From positions 62,001 through 126,000 of the forward strand of contig JBGTBY010000018.1 of NCBI GenBank assembly GCA_041749075.1: a DNA stretch of 64,000 nt, written 5' to 3'. The DNA is from CAMTWZ01 sp041749075 (GTDB lineage Bacteria > Bacteroidota > Rhodothermia > Balneolales > HLUCCA01). The notes under the pieces were generated by a model, which saw nothing but the letters and a program-made list of their open reading frames with translations, was not told the origin of the DNA and did not search any database. Below, piece by piece: positions 22,596 through 30,970 of the stretch. Numbering within the stretch: the first letter of the stretch is position 1; every line of letters starts with the position of its first letter. Both the position numbers and the translations under genes were made by a program.

Positions 22596-23987
22596 TTGAG
22601 CGCCTCCTCTCTCTGGACCGACATCAAGGGCTCGGTCTCTGGCAACGAATACGATTTCACGACAGGAAGTATCCGTCGCGCCATCCTGCTTTTATCGATT
22701 CCGATGGTGTTGGAAATGATGATGGAATCGGTCTTTGCCATCGCAGATATTTTCTTTGTGTCGAAACTGGGTCCGGAAGCCGTCGCCGCCGTCGGACTCA
22801 CCGAAGGGATGATGACCATCCTCTACGCCATCGCCATGGGCTTGAGCATGGGCACGACAGCGATTGTGGCCCGACGCATCGGTGAAGGCAACAAAGACGC
22901 CGCGGCCATAGCCGGAGTTCAAGGAATTTTTGTGTCGGCCGCTGTTTCCATCCCCTTCATGATCGCTGGAATCTTCTATGCTCCGGAATTGCTCAAATGG
23001 ATGGGTGCGTCGGAAACGATTCAAGCCGATATGAGTCTCTACGCCACCATCATGCTTGGCGGGAATATCGTGGTCATTCTTCTGTTCGTGATCAACGCCA
23101 TCTTCCGTGGCGCGGGTGATGCGGCGATCTCGATGCGCGTGCTCATTTATGCAAACGCGCTGAACATCGTGCTTGATCCGATCCTTATTTTCGGTCTCGG
23201 ACCCATCCCTGCCATGGGCATCGCCGGTGCCGCCATCGCCACCACGTTTTCCCGAGCCTTGGCAGTCTTCTATCAATTGTACATGCTCACGGGTCGAAGC
23301 AACCGGATCGCCGTCTTTAGACGGGATTGGGTCTTGGATATCGCCATTGTGAAATCGCTCGTCCGACTTTCCTTAGGCGGCATGGGTCAATTCCTGATCG
23401 GAACGGCCAGTTGGGTCGTGCTTATCCGCATCCTTGCCGAATTCGGCAGCAATGTGTTGGCCGGGTACACCATCGCCATCCGGATCTTCATCTTTTCGCT
23501 GCTTCCGAGCTGGGGCATGAGCAATGCGGCTGCCACATTGGTCGGACAAAACCTTGGTGCCGGCAATCCCGATCGAGCCGAATACTCCGCTTGGTTGATC
23601 GGCGGCATCAACACCGTGTTTCTGGTGATGGTCGGCATCAGCTATTACATCTTTGCGGAAAACATGATGAGCTGGTTCACATCTGACAGCGAAGTGATCG
23701 CAGTCGGTGTGCGATGCCTGAAAATCATCTGCCTCGGCTATCTGATTTATGGGATGGGGATGGTGATGGCGCAATCGTTCAACGGCGCCGGAGATACGGT
23801 GACCCCAACCATCCTGAATTTCATCGCCTTTTGGATCATTGAAATTCCCTTGGCCTATTATTTGGCGAACGCATTGGGATGGAGGGAAGACGGCGTGTTC
23901 TGGTCGATTGTGATCGCCGAATCCATCCTCGGAATCATGGCGATGATCCTGTTCAAACGCGGCACGTGGAAGACGAAATTGGTTTAA
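22596..23987 (+). CDS. MATE-family efflux transporter
   Basis: A 463-residue integral membrane protein with about 12 hydrophobic segments in two MATE halves. Diagnostic are SIPMVLEMMMESVFAIADIFFVSKLG near the start, FRGAGDAAISMRVLIYANALNIVLDP in the first half, and FNGAGDTVTPTILNF in the second. Such proteins export cationic drugs or metabolites using Na+ or H+ gradients. The best start is TTG 22596, since the octamer repeat lies immediately upstream and no in-frame ATG or GTG precedes it. Its stop overlaps the convergent vapC gene by four bases. Confidence 0.92.
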   Translation: MSASSLWTDIKGSVSGNEYDFTTGSIRRAILLLSIPMVLEMMMESVFAIADIFFVSKLGPEAVAAVGLTEGMMTILYAIAMGLSMGTTAIVARRIGEGNKDAAAIAGVQGIFVSAAVSIPFMIAGIFYAPELLKWMGASETIQADMSLYATIMLGGNIVVILLFVINAIFRGAGDAAISMRVLIYANALNIVLDPILIFGLGPIPAMGIAGAAIATTFSRALAVFYQLYMLTGRSNRIAVFRRDWVLDIAIVKSLVRLSLGGMGQFLIGTASWVVLIRILAEFGSNVLAGYTIAIRIFIFSLLPSWGMSNAAATLVGQNLGAGNPDRAEYSAWLIGGINTVFLVMVGISYYIFAENMMSWFTSDSEVIAVGVRCLKIICLGYLIYGMGMVMAQSFNGAGDTVTPTILNFIAFWIIEIPLAYYLANALGWREDGVFWSIVIAESILGIMAMILFKRGTWKTKLV

Positions 23988-24445
23988 TTGTTGTCGATCA
24001 TCGCGTTATACGCCTCGATTTCCTCGTTCAGAAGAAAATCCGTGTCGTTGAATTCAAATCTCTTAAGACCGAATCCTTCGAATTCCGCCATGGAATGGTC
24101 TGTGGACACCAATGTGAGATTCCTTGAAATGGCTTGCCAGGCGAGCATCCGGTCGAACGGGTCTTTATGGACGGTTTTTGACAACGCGATCGATCCGAGA
24201 GCTTCTTGAGGGTCCAAATCCAGGATAGTGAATCCATGCCCTTCAATAGCTTTAAGAAGTTCATCAACATAAATACCGAAATAGTCCAGCTTCCCCAATC
24301 CCGCTTTGATGGAAATCTCCCAAAGGCTCACCACGGAAACATGGACCCGCGTCTGAGAATCCCCCAACAGCATGAATATGGATCGAGGAAGTCGTGACGA
24401 TTCATACAGCCACCAAAGAAGAATATGGGTATCAACCAAGACCAA
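23984..24445 (-). CDS. vapC: VapC-type PIN-domain toxin
   Basis: A 153-residue PIN-domain ribonuclease. The acidic cluster is complete: Asp5 (LVDTHILLWW), Glu43 (VSLWEISIKAGLGK), Asp95/Asp98 (HKDPFDRMLAWQA) and Asp116 (LVSTDHSM). These residues bind Mg2+ in VapC toxins that cut tRNA or rRNA. The sequence resembles the Sll0205-like branch. It overlaps the upstream antitoxin gene by 14 bases, the normal order of a type II antitoxin-toxin operon, and has no visible damage. Confidence 0.92.
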   Translation of the reverse strand: MVLVDTHILLWWLYESSRLPRSIFMLLGDSQTRVHVSVVSLWEISIKAGLGKLDYFGIYVDELLKAIEGHGFTILDLDPQEALGSIALSKTVHKDPFDRMLAWQAISRNLTLVSTDHSMAEFEGFGLKRFEFNDTDFLLNEEIEAYNAMIDNN

Positions 24446-24677
24446 TGAGTTCCTCAGCGGTCATTTTAAAATCGGGTCCGATGTTGACGGGACCCCGATG
24501 AGCCAATACGCCCGCCACCCGCCATTTTTTCTGGGGTTTTGGGGGCGGTGTAAGCATGGCCACTGGTTTCTTCGCCCGGCCAAACACCACTTCGATGGAT
24601 TGCCCTTGCTGGACTTCCTTCAGCACCTCTGAAAAGCGCGCTTTCAGCTCGCCGACGGTCATTTGTTTCGTCTTCAT
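24432..24677 (-). CDS. Phd/YefM-type antitoxin
   Basis: An 81-residue antitoxin. Residues 1-55 have the Phd fold pattern (MTVGELKARFSEVLKEVQQGQSIEVVFGRAKKPVAMLTP), which dimerises and binds the operator. The C-terminal tail (VNIGPDFKMTAEELIGLG) is of the kind that wraps the toxin. The start codon lies within an inverted repeat, and a second perfect inverted repeat sits over the promoter 19-35 bases upstream, as expected for an autoregulated operon. Confidence 0.9.
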   Translation of the reverse strand: MKTKQMTVGELKARFSEVLKEVQQGQSIEVVFGRAKKPVAMLTPPPKPQKKWRVAGVLAHRGPVNIGPDFKMTAEELIGLG

Positions 24678-24712
24678 ACAACAATGTATGCGCTTCTTGA
24701 CAAGTTGTCAAG
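24675..24712 (-). promoter_or_regulatory. Promoter and operators of the phd/vapC operon
   Basis: On the minus strand TTGACA (24711-24706) and TACATT (24688-24683) are 17 bases apart. CTTGACAA-G-TTGTCAAG (24696-24712) is a perfect 17-base inverted repeat covering the -35 element. CATACA/TGTATG (24675-24690) is a second repeat covering the -10 element and start codon. Autorepression by the antitoxin is the expected role. Confidence 0.7.
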
Positions 24713-24718
24713 TTGACC

Positions 24719-25828
24719 TCATTCGATCACGGCCATGATCCGCTTCCACATCTCTTCATCATAACCCGAGATGGCGAAGGTGCCGGAAAGTCCTTCATCG
24801 CCAAGGCGCACCACCACCAAATCGAGAGATGGAACAACATAAATTTTCTTGTCGTCTTTGCCCAATCCGGCGATCAGATCGGCTGGCGCGGATGGAATCA
24901 GTGGTCCTTGGGTTTCCTGACGAAGGATGGGTTGCAAGTACGTGGATTGCCCGTTGAGCCACCATAAATACCCATACGCCGGGTTCAATGTCTGCGAAGG
25001 ACGTGTCATCGCATCGAAGTACGACTCTGAAATCGCAGCCAGACTCCCATCCCAACGACCTTTGTTTTCAATAAATAATCCCCATCGCGCCGCATCGCGC
25101 GTGGTGCTTACAAACACATTCCCTTCGTTCAAAAACCAGACGGCTTTCGAGCTCATGCCCAACGGATTTCGTACATGAGTGGCCGTGTACTGGTTCCGGG
25201 TTTGTCCGGTGGCCGCTTCCAACACATCTATCAACCGCAAATAAGACGCGTTATGATACGCCCATCGTGTGCCTGGCGGCGCTTGATAGGTGAGACACGA
25301 TGGGGTTTCACAATCCAGGCCGTTCAATCCATCATGAAATTCATTGAAACCGGCCGTCATGGTCAGTTGATGCCGAATCGTGACCGCCATTTCCTGCTCG
25401 GGCGTCATCGACGTCCAGCCCGCCCCCAAATACTGTCGCGACGGATCATCCAAATCCAACTCGCCCCGTTGCTCCGCCACGCCCACCAGATAGGCGGTCA
25501 GTGTTTTCCCAGCGGATGCCCAGATGTAGGCCGTATCGCGATTCCAGCCGTTCCAATACCTCTCATGCGCGATGCGACCCTTATGCAGAATGATGAACCC
25601 ATAGGTGGATGTCGATTCCAAGTACGCATCGAGGGCCGGCAAAGCGGATGCGTTCCATTTGAGGGATGCGGGTGTGATGGTTTCCCAATCTCCGACGGCA
25701 TCGGCAGGTGGAAAATAGGCGTCGAGCTCCAGTGGGGATGTCGATCGTTCGCAGGACATCAATAGGATGAGAAAACTAATTCCGAATAAACGGATCGCTG
25801 AATTTGGCATCAGAACGAAGGGTTTCAT
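24719..25828 (-). CDS. Serine hydrolase, class C beta-lactamase/DD-peptidase fold, lipoprotein
   Basis: A 369-residue exported protein. The signal peptide ends in a lipobox (LLMSC). The catalytic domain has the SxxK motif (WASAGKTLTAYLVG), the YxN motif (WAYHNASYLRL) and a glycine-rich segment near the C-terminus (APADLIAGLGKDDKKIYVVPSLDLVVVRLGDEG) that occupies the KTG region. The family includes esterases, DD-peptidases and beta-lactamase-like proteins of unknown substrate. The first 53 bases overlap the end of the di-haem peroxidase gene on the same strand, so the pair is an operon. ATG 25810 is an alternative start with a shorter n-region. Confidence 0.88.
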   Translation of the reverse strand: MKPFVLMPNSAIRLFGISFLILLMSCERSTSPLELDAYFPPADAVGDWETITPASLKWNASALPALDAYLESTSTYGFIILHKGRIAHERYWNGWNRDTAYIWASAGKTLTAYLVGVAEQRGELDLDDPSRQYLGAGWTSMTPEQEMAVTIRHQLTMTAGFNEFHDGLNGLDCETPSCLTYQAPPGTRWAYHNASYLRLIDVLEAATGQTRNQYTATHVRNPLGMSSKAVWFLNEGNVFVSTTRDAARWGLFIENKGRWDGSLAAISESYFDAMTRPSQTLNPAYGYLWWLNGQSTYLQPILRQETQGPLIPSAPADLIAGLGKDDKKIYVVPSLDLVVVRLGDEGLSGTFAISGYDEEMWKRIMAVIE

Positions 25829-26912
25829 CTGTCAATGTATGCAGAAAGGCCACAACCGCATCGATTTGCGTGTCCGAAAGATTCAAGCGCAAGGGCTGCA
25901 TCCCTCCCGGCACGCGAAGGCGATTGTCGAGGTTTGGACCTCCCATCACGCCGTTGTTATAATGCCGGACCACTTGCTCGAGTGTGGTGAATCGTCCGTC
26001 GTGCATGAAAGCGCCATCCAAAGCCACACTTTTCAGGGATGGGGATTTGAAGATGATGGACTGCTGCATATCGAGTCCGTTTGTCAGCGAATTCGCAACC
26101 AAGGCAAAGGTAGGAGGTTGGTGGCAACCTGCGCATCCGGCGCCACCGGCGTTCGGCGGATTCAAGAAGATGCTTTTTCCCAGATTCTGCTCTGCTGTGA
26201 AATTGGGAAACGACGCATTGGGATTTCCACCTGCCAACTCGATTCCGGTATCGAACGCACTGTTCACCGAAACCATGCTACGAACGAACTGGGCCAACGC
26301 TCGCTGGATCCGTTGCTCTGTAATGGCCTCATCCCCAAACGCGAGTTCAAACAACACCGGATAGTAGGGCAATTCATCCATCCGGCTGATAAGGGCGTTC
26401 ATTCCGCCATGGGCCGCATCAAACCCCATTTCCACACTATTCTGAATGGGTTGAGTGGTCTGTTGTTCCAGATTCGCGGCGCGCTTGTCCCAAAACATGG
26501 TGCTGGCGGTATAAAAACGCGTATTCGTGAGACGCATCGAATGCACGTCGGTCTCGCCACCTTCAAAGCCGATGCTTTTCACATTGGAATCTGAAAATCC
26601 TGCGGCTTGACCATGGCAGGATGCGCACGATACGGTCCCGTTCACACTCAATTGTTTATCATAGAACAAAACACGACCCAAGGTGGCTCCGATATCCGTC
26701 ACTCGATTGTTGGCCGGTTCATTGTCCGTATTCAATACCCCGGCATTGTAATGCGCCGGATACGTGATGCCATAAGAAGGAAGCTGGTCCAAATCAATCG
26801 CAAGAACATCTTCTATGACGGATGTATCTAGATCGGGGTCCGGCTGAGTGGTGGATGTGGAGCATGCCGCAACCGCGGCAAACACATATGGAAGAAGGTG
26901 ATGAGGTTTCAT
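25776..26912 (-). CDS. Di-haem cytochrome c peroxidase (MauG/CcpA family), lipoprotein
   Basis: A 378-residue periplasmic or membrane-anchored haem protein. A signal peptide ends in the lipobox AVAAC. Two c-haem sites are present: CASCH (with GQAAGFSD nearby) in the N-terminal domain and CAGCH (HQPPTFA) in the C-terminal domain. The MHDGRFTTLEQVVRHYN segment carries the conserved residues between domains. Members reduce H2O2 or carry out MauG-like oxidations. The start at 26912 is placed at the signal peptide. The downstream serine hydrolase overlaps its 3' end. Confidence 0.92.
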   Translation of the reverse strand: MKPHHLLPYVFAAVAACSTSTTQPDPDLDTSVIEDVLAIDLDQLPSYGITYPAHYNAGVLNTDNEPANNRVTDIGATLGRVLFYDKQLSVNGTVSCASCHGQAAGFSDSNVKSIGFEGGETDVHSMRLTNTRFYTASTMFWDKRAANLEQQTTQPIQNSVEMGFDAAHGGMNALISRMDELPYYPVLFELAFGDEAITEQRIQRALAQFVRSMVSVNSAFDTGIELAGGNPNASFPNFTAEQNLGKSIFLNPPNAGGAGCAGCHQPPTFALVANSLTNGLDMQQSIIFKSPSLKSVALDGAFMHDGRFTTLEQVVRHYNNGVMGGPNLDNRLRVPGGMQPLRLNLSDTQIDAVVAFLHTLTDETLRSDAKFSDPFIRN

Positions 26913-26954
26913 GTACTGACTACACCCAAGTACCACTTTACCCCTAATCGACCT

Positions 26955-26962
26955 TATCTTTT
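26955..26962 (+). promoter_or_regulatory. -7 element TATCTTTT before the Pr6Pr gene
   Basis: TAnnTTT match ending exactly three bases before ATG 26966. This is the same spacing as at pyrF, the 218-aa gene at 45756, the methyltransferase and the CotH gene. Confidence 0.5.
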
Positions 26963-26965
26963 CCC

Positions 26966-27619
26966 ATGCAATACGTCCGGATTCCCATTGCCGTCCTAGC
27001 TTGGATCGCGCTCATCATACAGTTGGGCTTTATGATCACCCATGCACCTGAAAGCGTTACCTATTCTGCAGTGATCGTCAACTATTTCAGCTACTTCACG
27101 ATTGTGAGCAACCTGCTTGTGGCCTGCAGCCTCACGTTCGTGAACAATCGGTACTTTGCGACGAACACCACACATGGTGCGATCACCGTGTATATCACAA
27201 TTGTGAGTCTGGTGTATTTCCTGTTCCTCCGAGACCTATTGGACCCACAAGGATGGCTACTCGTGGCTGATATCCTTATGCATTACATCATTCCTGTCAC
27301 CTATGTGATGCATTGGGGATTTGTGGTTGAAAAAGGTGATTTCAATTGGTTCGACTCGGTTCGCTGGCTCAAAATCCCCTTCCTCTATTTGCTGTTTGTG
27401 ATCATCCGCGGCTTGCTTACCGAAATCTATCCCTATCCGTTCCTCAACATCGGAGAGTTAGGATTTTTGTTTGTGATGAGGAATATCCTGATAGCGGGCG
27501 CGGCGTTTTGGTTCGTCGGAATGGTGGTTGTTGGGATAGACAAGGCGATTGGTCGTCCCGAAATGATGGGTTCCTTGAAAAACCAGCCACCCAGAAAGGA
27601 GATTCTCCGAAAGAGATAA
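26966..27619 (+). CDS. Pr6Pr-family membrane protein
   Basis: A 217-residue protein with six hydrophobic segments, the layout of the Pr6Pr/FAR-17a-like family. Typical features are the early YFSYFTIVSNLLVA and the central ILMHYIIPVTYVMHW, where conserved His residues lie in the membrane. FLYLLFVIIRGLLTEIYPYPFLNI follows. Function is unknown; eukaryotic relatives hydrolyse lipid esters, so a membrane hydrolase is possible. It stands alone, divergent from the peroxidase operon and followed by a terminator. Confidence 0.8.
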   Translation: MQYVRIPIAVLAWIALIIQLGFMITHAPESVTYSAVIVNYFSYFTIVSNLLVACSLTFVNNRYFATNTTHGAITVYITIVSLVYFLFLRDLLDPQGWLLVADILMHYIIPVTYVMHWGFVVEKGDFNWFDSVRWLKIPFLYLLFVIIRGLLTEIYPYPFLNIGELGFLFVMRNILIAGAAFWFVGMVVVGIDKAIGRPEMMGSLKNQPPRKEILRKR

Positions 27620-27653
27620 GTTTTTTCGGAATCACATCACTACTGATTGTGCC

Positions 27654-27702
27654 AAAAGCATGGTTTTCGGGACCTATCGTTCCGGAATCCGTGCTTTTTT
27701 TG
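27654..27702 (+). terminator. Probable terminator after the Pr6Pr gene
   Basis: AAAAGCATGG pairs with CCGTGCTTTT (one G-T pair), leading into seven T residues, 35 bases after the stop. The inner loop can form a second short stem. Confidence 0.65.
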
Positions 27703-27832
27703 TAAGAATTTCCCAAATCCGGCCTTTATAGGGTATGACCTTGTGGTTCGGACGCCAAACCCGATCACAGCGCATGACTACAGTCCATCCTGGGCCGGGG
27801 GCGGATAGCCTTCGGCCTTGATTTTTACACCT

Positions 27833-30130
27833 ATGGCCGTCCTTCTGCTTCTGCTATTCATTCTGCCTCCACCCATTGCCATCACCGAATTCAATTTCGA
27901 TCCGGTGGAGGGCCGCCCGGGGTATGTCGAGCTGCAGAACACCACGGGACAAGCCATCAATTTGAAGAACTGGCGGTTGCAACGTCGGCAAACCAGTAGT
28001 GAAACGAATCGATTCATCAGCACGATCGATCTAATTCTGGATCCCGGAGCCTTCTTGGTTTTGGTTGCGGATGTTCAGGCGATGAGGGATGCGCATGGCG
28101 ATGGCCTCTATCACGTGATGACGCGATATCCGACCTTCAATCGTACAACAGCGGATGAACTACGATTGTTTGATGCGTCTGGCACGCGGATCGATTCCCT
28201 TCAATACCATCCGTCCGTTTGGATACGAGGCACATCCCACGAAAGGCGATCGGTGATGGTGGATGCGACCTATTCCGAAAATTGGGAACCGGGATTGTCA
28301 CCAGGCAGAACCAATCACGCAAGGCCACCCACAACTCCATTGCGAATCGAAGCAATCGGCATCAAAGAACCCGACCAGGTTGCGATCCGCTTCTCACGAC
28401 GAATGGATGACTCATCCATCGGTTGCGAGCCATGTTTTCAATCGGCGGAAGCAGGTCTGATGGTGGAGTTCAGAGAGCCGAATCTGGTGGTCATCACCGC
28501 ATCTGCATCCGAATTCAACCTAGAGGTTATACGGTTATCCGACCTCTTCGGCAACGCCCTACCCGATACCCTCATTCCCATCCACGCTGCGTATGTGCGC
28601 CCCGAACGACACCACATCCTTCTCAATGAACTCTTCCTGTGGGGCTCACAGCCGTTCATCGAAATCTTCAATCCCACGCATCACACCTTCGACATGTCGG
28701 GACTCTCTCTGAACGGTCGGGCGCTGCCCAAACCCGAGGTTCTGACCGGCTTCCATATCCCTGCCCCGCTTCGGCCGCAATCCTACGCGGAGTTCACCTC
28801 CTGGGCCACACTAACGAAAACCTCCAGCGGAATCGGAATCCGGCATCCAAACGGCACCCTGATCGATACCCTTCGATACGGTAGCCATTGGGTGTTCGGG
28901 TCCGAATCCGTTTCATTGGAACGACGGAGTCCGGACGGACTCACCAACGACCCCACCAATTGGAGGCCTCATCCGTCCTCGCACAGCCGGCTGGCGCAGA
29001 ACCATCATCATCAAGCGGTATCAGAGTTTCCACATCCAGACATCGTGGATCTTTTTGAGAACCGAATCCGCATCCGGTTTCCGACATTCCGAGTGCCGGA
29101 ACCATCTGTTCGTGTGTATGTGGATGATGTGCTCATTCCCGTTTTGCCAGTGAATTGGATGCAAGCCGATACCTGGTATCTGGACATCCCAAACGGCAAT
29201 GCGTTGACCATCGAAACCAGCGCGCAGGTGATCGGTCCGGTTCCGATAAGTCGCCCATCGACATTCGGTGCGTTGCTCATCAATGAAATCTTATATCAAC
29301 CACATAGCCATCGGTACAGCGGCAAACCGGATCAGCCACAGTTCGTCGAACTGTTCAATTCGATGCCCTTTGCGGTATCGATTGAAGGCATTCACATCAC
29401 GGATGAGCCGGATAAAAATGGATCGGTGAGTCGCATGATGCCGGCGAGAAGTGCGCGCCGATGGATTCCATCCGGTGGCTATCTGGCGATGTATGCGGAT
29501 ACAGCGATGGCATGGTCGGACACCCGCATGGCTCGGGCCTTTCCTGAAACCATTGAATCCGGCACGATGCGATTTCAACGAAGCACATTGTCGCTCACCC
29601 AAAGTGGAAAAGTGATCCGTGTCGTGGATGTTGACGGATTGGTGATCGATTCGGTGCGGTATTCCCCGACTTGGCATCATCCTGAGCGAGTTGAGCCTGC
29701 TGGATATAGCATGGAAAAAATCGATCCTACTCTGGAATCACACATCAAAGCGAATTGGACCACATCCGCATCCGATTTTGGAGCGACTCCTGCGGCACCG
29801 AATTCTGTACTTCGGATTCCGGATCAGACTATGAATTCAGCGAAGATTATTGCAGACCCGAACCCATTCAGTGGCTTGCAATCCATTCATGTGTCGGCAG
29901 ATGAACCCGATTATCTGGTCCGCTTGCGCATATATGACCGATATGGACGCCTGATCCGCATCTTGAGCGAGAACGATCCATTGGGTAATGGACGATATTG
30001 GTGGTGGAACGGACTTCGCGATGATGGACAAAAAACTCCGATCGGCATCTATGTTCTGGTTGCGGATCTGGTCGGAAGTTCGCGGGCAAAAAATCAGCAA
30101 TGGAGACATATTCTGGTACTTGCCCGTTAG
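27833..30130 (+). CDS. Secreted lamin-tail-domain protein
   Basis: A 765-residue exported protein beginning with a short signal peptide (MAVLLLLLFILPPPIA). Three lamin-tail-like domains can be seen: about 18-150 (ITEFNFDP..GYVELQNTTGQAINLKNWRLQ), 270-375 (LLNELFLWGSQPFIEIFNPT) and 485-640 (LLINEILYQP...FVELFNS). The last 90 residues (ADPNPFSG...VRLRIYDRYGRLIRILSE....WWWNGLRDDGQKTPIGIYVLV) match the FlgD-like/CHU_C-type C-terminal domain, not a full type IX signal. Such proteins are surface or secreted and often accompany nucleases or CotH proteins. TTG 27818 could extend the start by five residues. Confidence 0.78.
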   Translation: MAVLLLLLFILPPPIAITEFNFDPVEGRPGYVELQNTTGQAINLKNWRLQRRQTSSETNRFISTIDLILDPGAFLVLVADVQAMRDAHGDGLYHVMTRYPTFNRTTADELRLFDASGTRIDSLQYHPSVWIRGTSHERRSVMVDATYSENWEPGLSPGRTNHARPPTTPLRIEAIGIKEPDQVAIRFSRRMDDSSIGCEPCFQSAEAGLMVEFREPNLVVITASASEFNLEVIRLSDLFGNALPDTLIPIHAAYVRPERHHILLNELFLWGSQPFIEIFNPTHHTFDMSGLSLNGRALPKPEVLTGFHIPAPLRPQSYAEFTSWATLTKTSSGIGIRHPNGTLIDTLRYGSHWVFGSESVSLERRSPDGLTNDPTNWRPHPSSHSRLAQNHHHQAVSEFPHPDIVDLFENRIRIRFPTFRVPEPSVRVYVDDVLIPVLPVNWMQADTWYLDIPNGNALTIETSAQVIGPVPISRPSTFGALLINEILYQPHSHRYSGKPDQPQFVELFNSMPFAVSIEGIHITDEPDKNGSVSRMMPARSARRWIPSGGYLAMYADTAMAWSDTRMARAFPETIESGTMRFQRSTLSLTQSGKVIRVVDVDGLVIDSVRYSPTWHHPERVEPAGYSMEKIDPTLESHIKANWTTSASDFGATPAAPNSVLRIPDQTMNSAKIIADPNPFSGLQSIHVSADEPDYLVRLRIYDRYGRLIRILSENDPLGNGRYWWWNGLRDDGQKTPIGIYVLVADLVGSSRAKNQQWRHILVLAR

Positions 30131-30143
30131 GCCTCGGAATGGT

Positions 30144-30151
30144 TATCCTTC
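30144..30151 (+). promoter_or_regulatory. -7-like element TATCCTTC before murI
   Basis: TAnnTT match six bases before ATG 30158. Weaker than the others because the seventh and eighth bases differ. Confidence 0.3.
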
Positions 30152-30157
30152 CTGAAC

Positions 30158-30970
30158 ATGAATCTCACAGAACAATCGCCGATCGGCGTCTTCGATTCGG
30201 GAATCGGCGGACTGACCGTGGTCAAATCCATCATGCAACGCATGCCGGAAGAACGCATCATCTATTTCGGAGATACCGCCCGCGTGCCATACGGCATCAA
30301 GTCTCCAGAAACCGTGAAAGAATATGCACTTCAGATCACGGATTTTCTGATGAAACGACATGTTAAAATGATTGTCATCGCTTGCAATACGGTTTCAGCA
30401 GCAGCGGAAAAAGAAGTTCGAGCTCGCGCCTTGCCCATTCCAGTGATTGGTGTGGTGGAAGCGGGAGCGAAAGTCGCCGTAGCCGCATCTACTCGAAATA
30501 AGTTGGTCGGTGTGATCGGAACCTTGGCCACGGTCGGTTCCGGAACCTATGAGCAATCCATCAAGCAGATTGATTCGTCGATGCGGGTGTTCTCCAAAGC
30601 ATGTCCGATGCTAGTCCCACTCGCTGAAGAAGGATGGATCGACAATGATGTGGCGAAATTGACCTTGGAACACTATCTGAGCGACTTTAAAGACAAGAAT
30701 CTGGATTCCATCATCCTCGGATGCACGCATTATCCCTTGTTCAAGGATTCCATCCGAAACATCTTACCGAAAACCGTGGAAATCATTGATTCAGCGGATG
30801 CGGTGGCGGAATTGGTCGACACCACATTGCGCTCATCCGAATTGCGCAATCAGACCGGAAAGGGTGCCTTGGATTGTTATGTGAGCGACAAACCACAACG
30901 CTTCCAACTTCTCGCAGAGCGCTTTTTGGGTCGCGCAGTGAATCAGTTGGAAGTTGTGAATGTGACTTAA
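30158..30970 (+). CDS. murI: Glutamate racemase
   Basis: A 270-residue enzyme making D-glutamate for peptidoglycan. The N-terminal IGVFDSGIGGLTV carries Asp13, YFGDTARVPYG follows, and the two catalytic cysteines are Cys76 (IACNTVSA) and Cys189 (ILGCTHYPL). All expected residues are present and the length is normal. The 3' end overlaps the convergent PIN-PhoH gene by four bases. Confidence 0.96.
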   Translation: MNLTEQSPIGVFDSGIGGLTVVKSIMQRMPEERIIYFGDTARVPYGIKSPETVKEYALQITDFLMKRHVKMIVIACNTVSAAAEKEVRARALPIPVIGVVEAGAKVAVAASTRNKLVGVIGTLATVGSGTYEQSIKQIDSSMRVFSKACPMLVPLAEEGWIDNDVAKLTLEHYLSDFKDKNLDSIILGCTHYPLFKDSIRNILPKTVEIIDSADAVAELVDTTLRSSELRNQTGKGALDCYVSDKPQRFQLLAERFLGRAVNQLEVVNVT

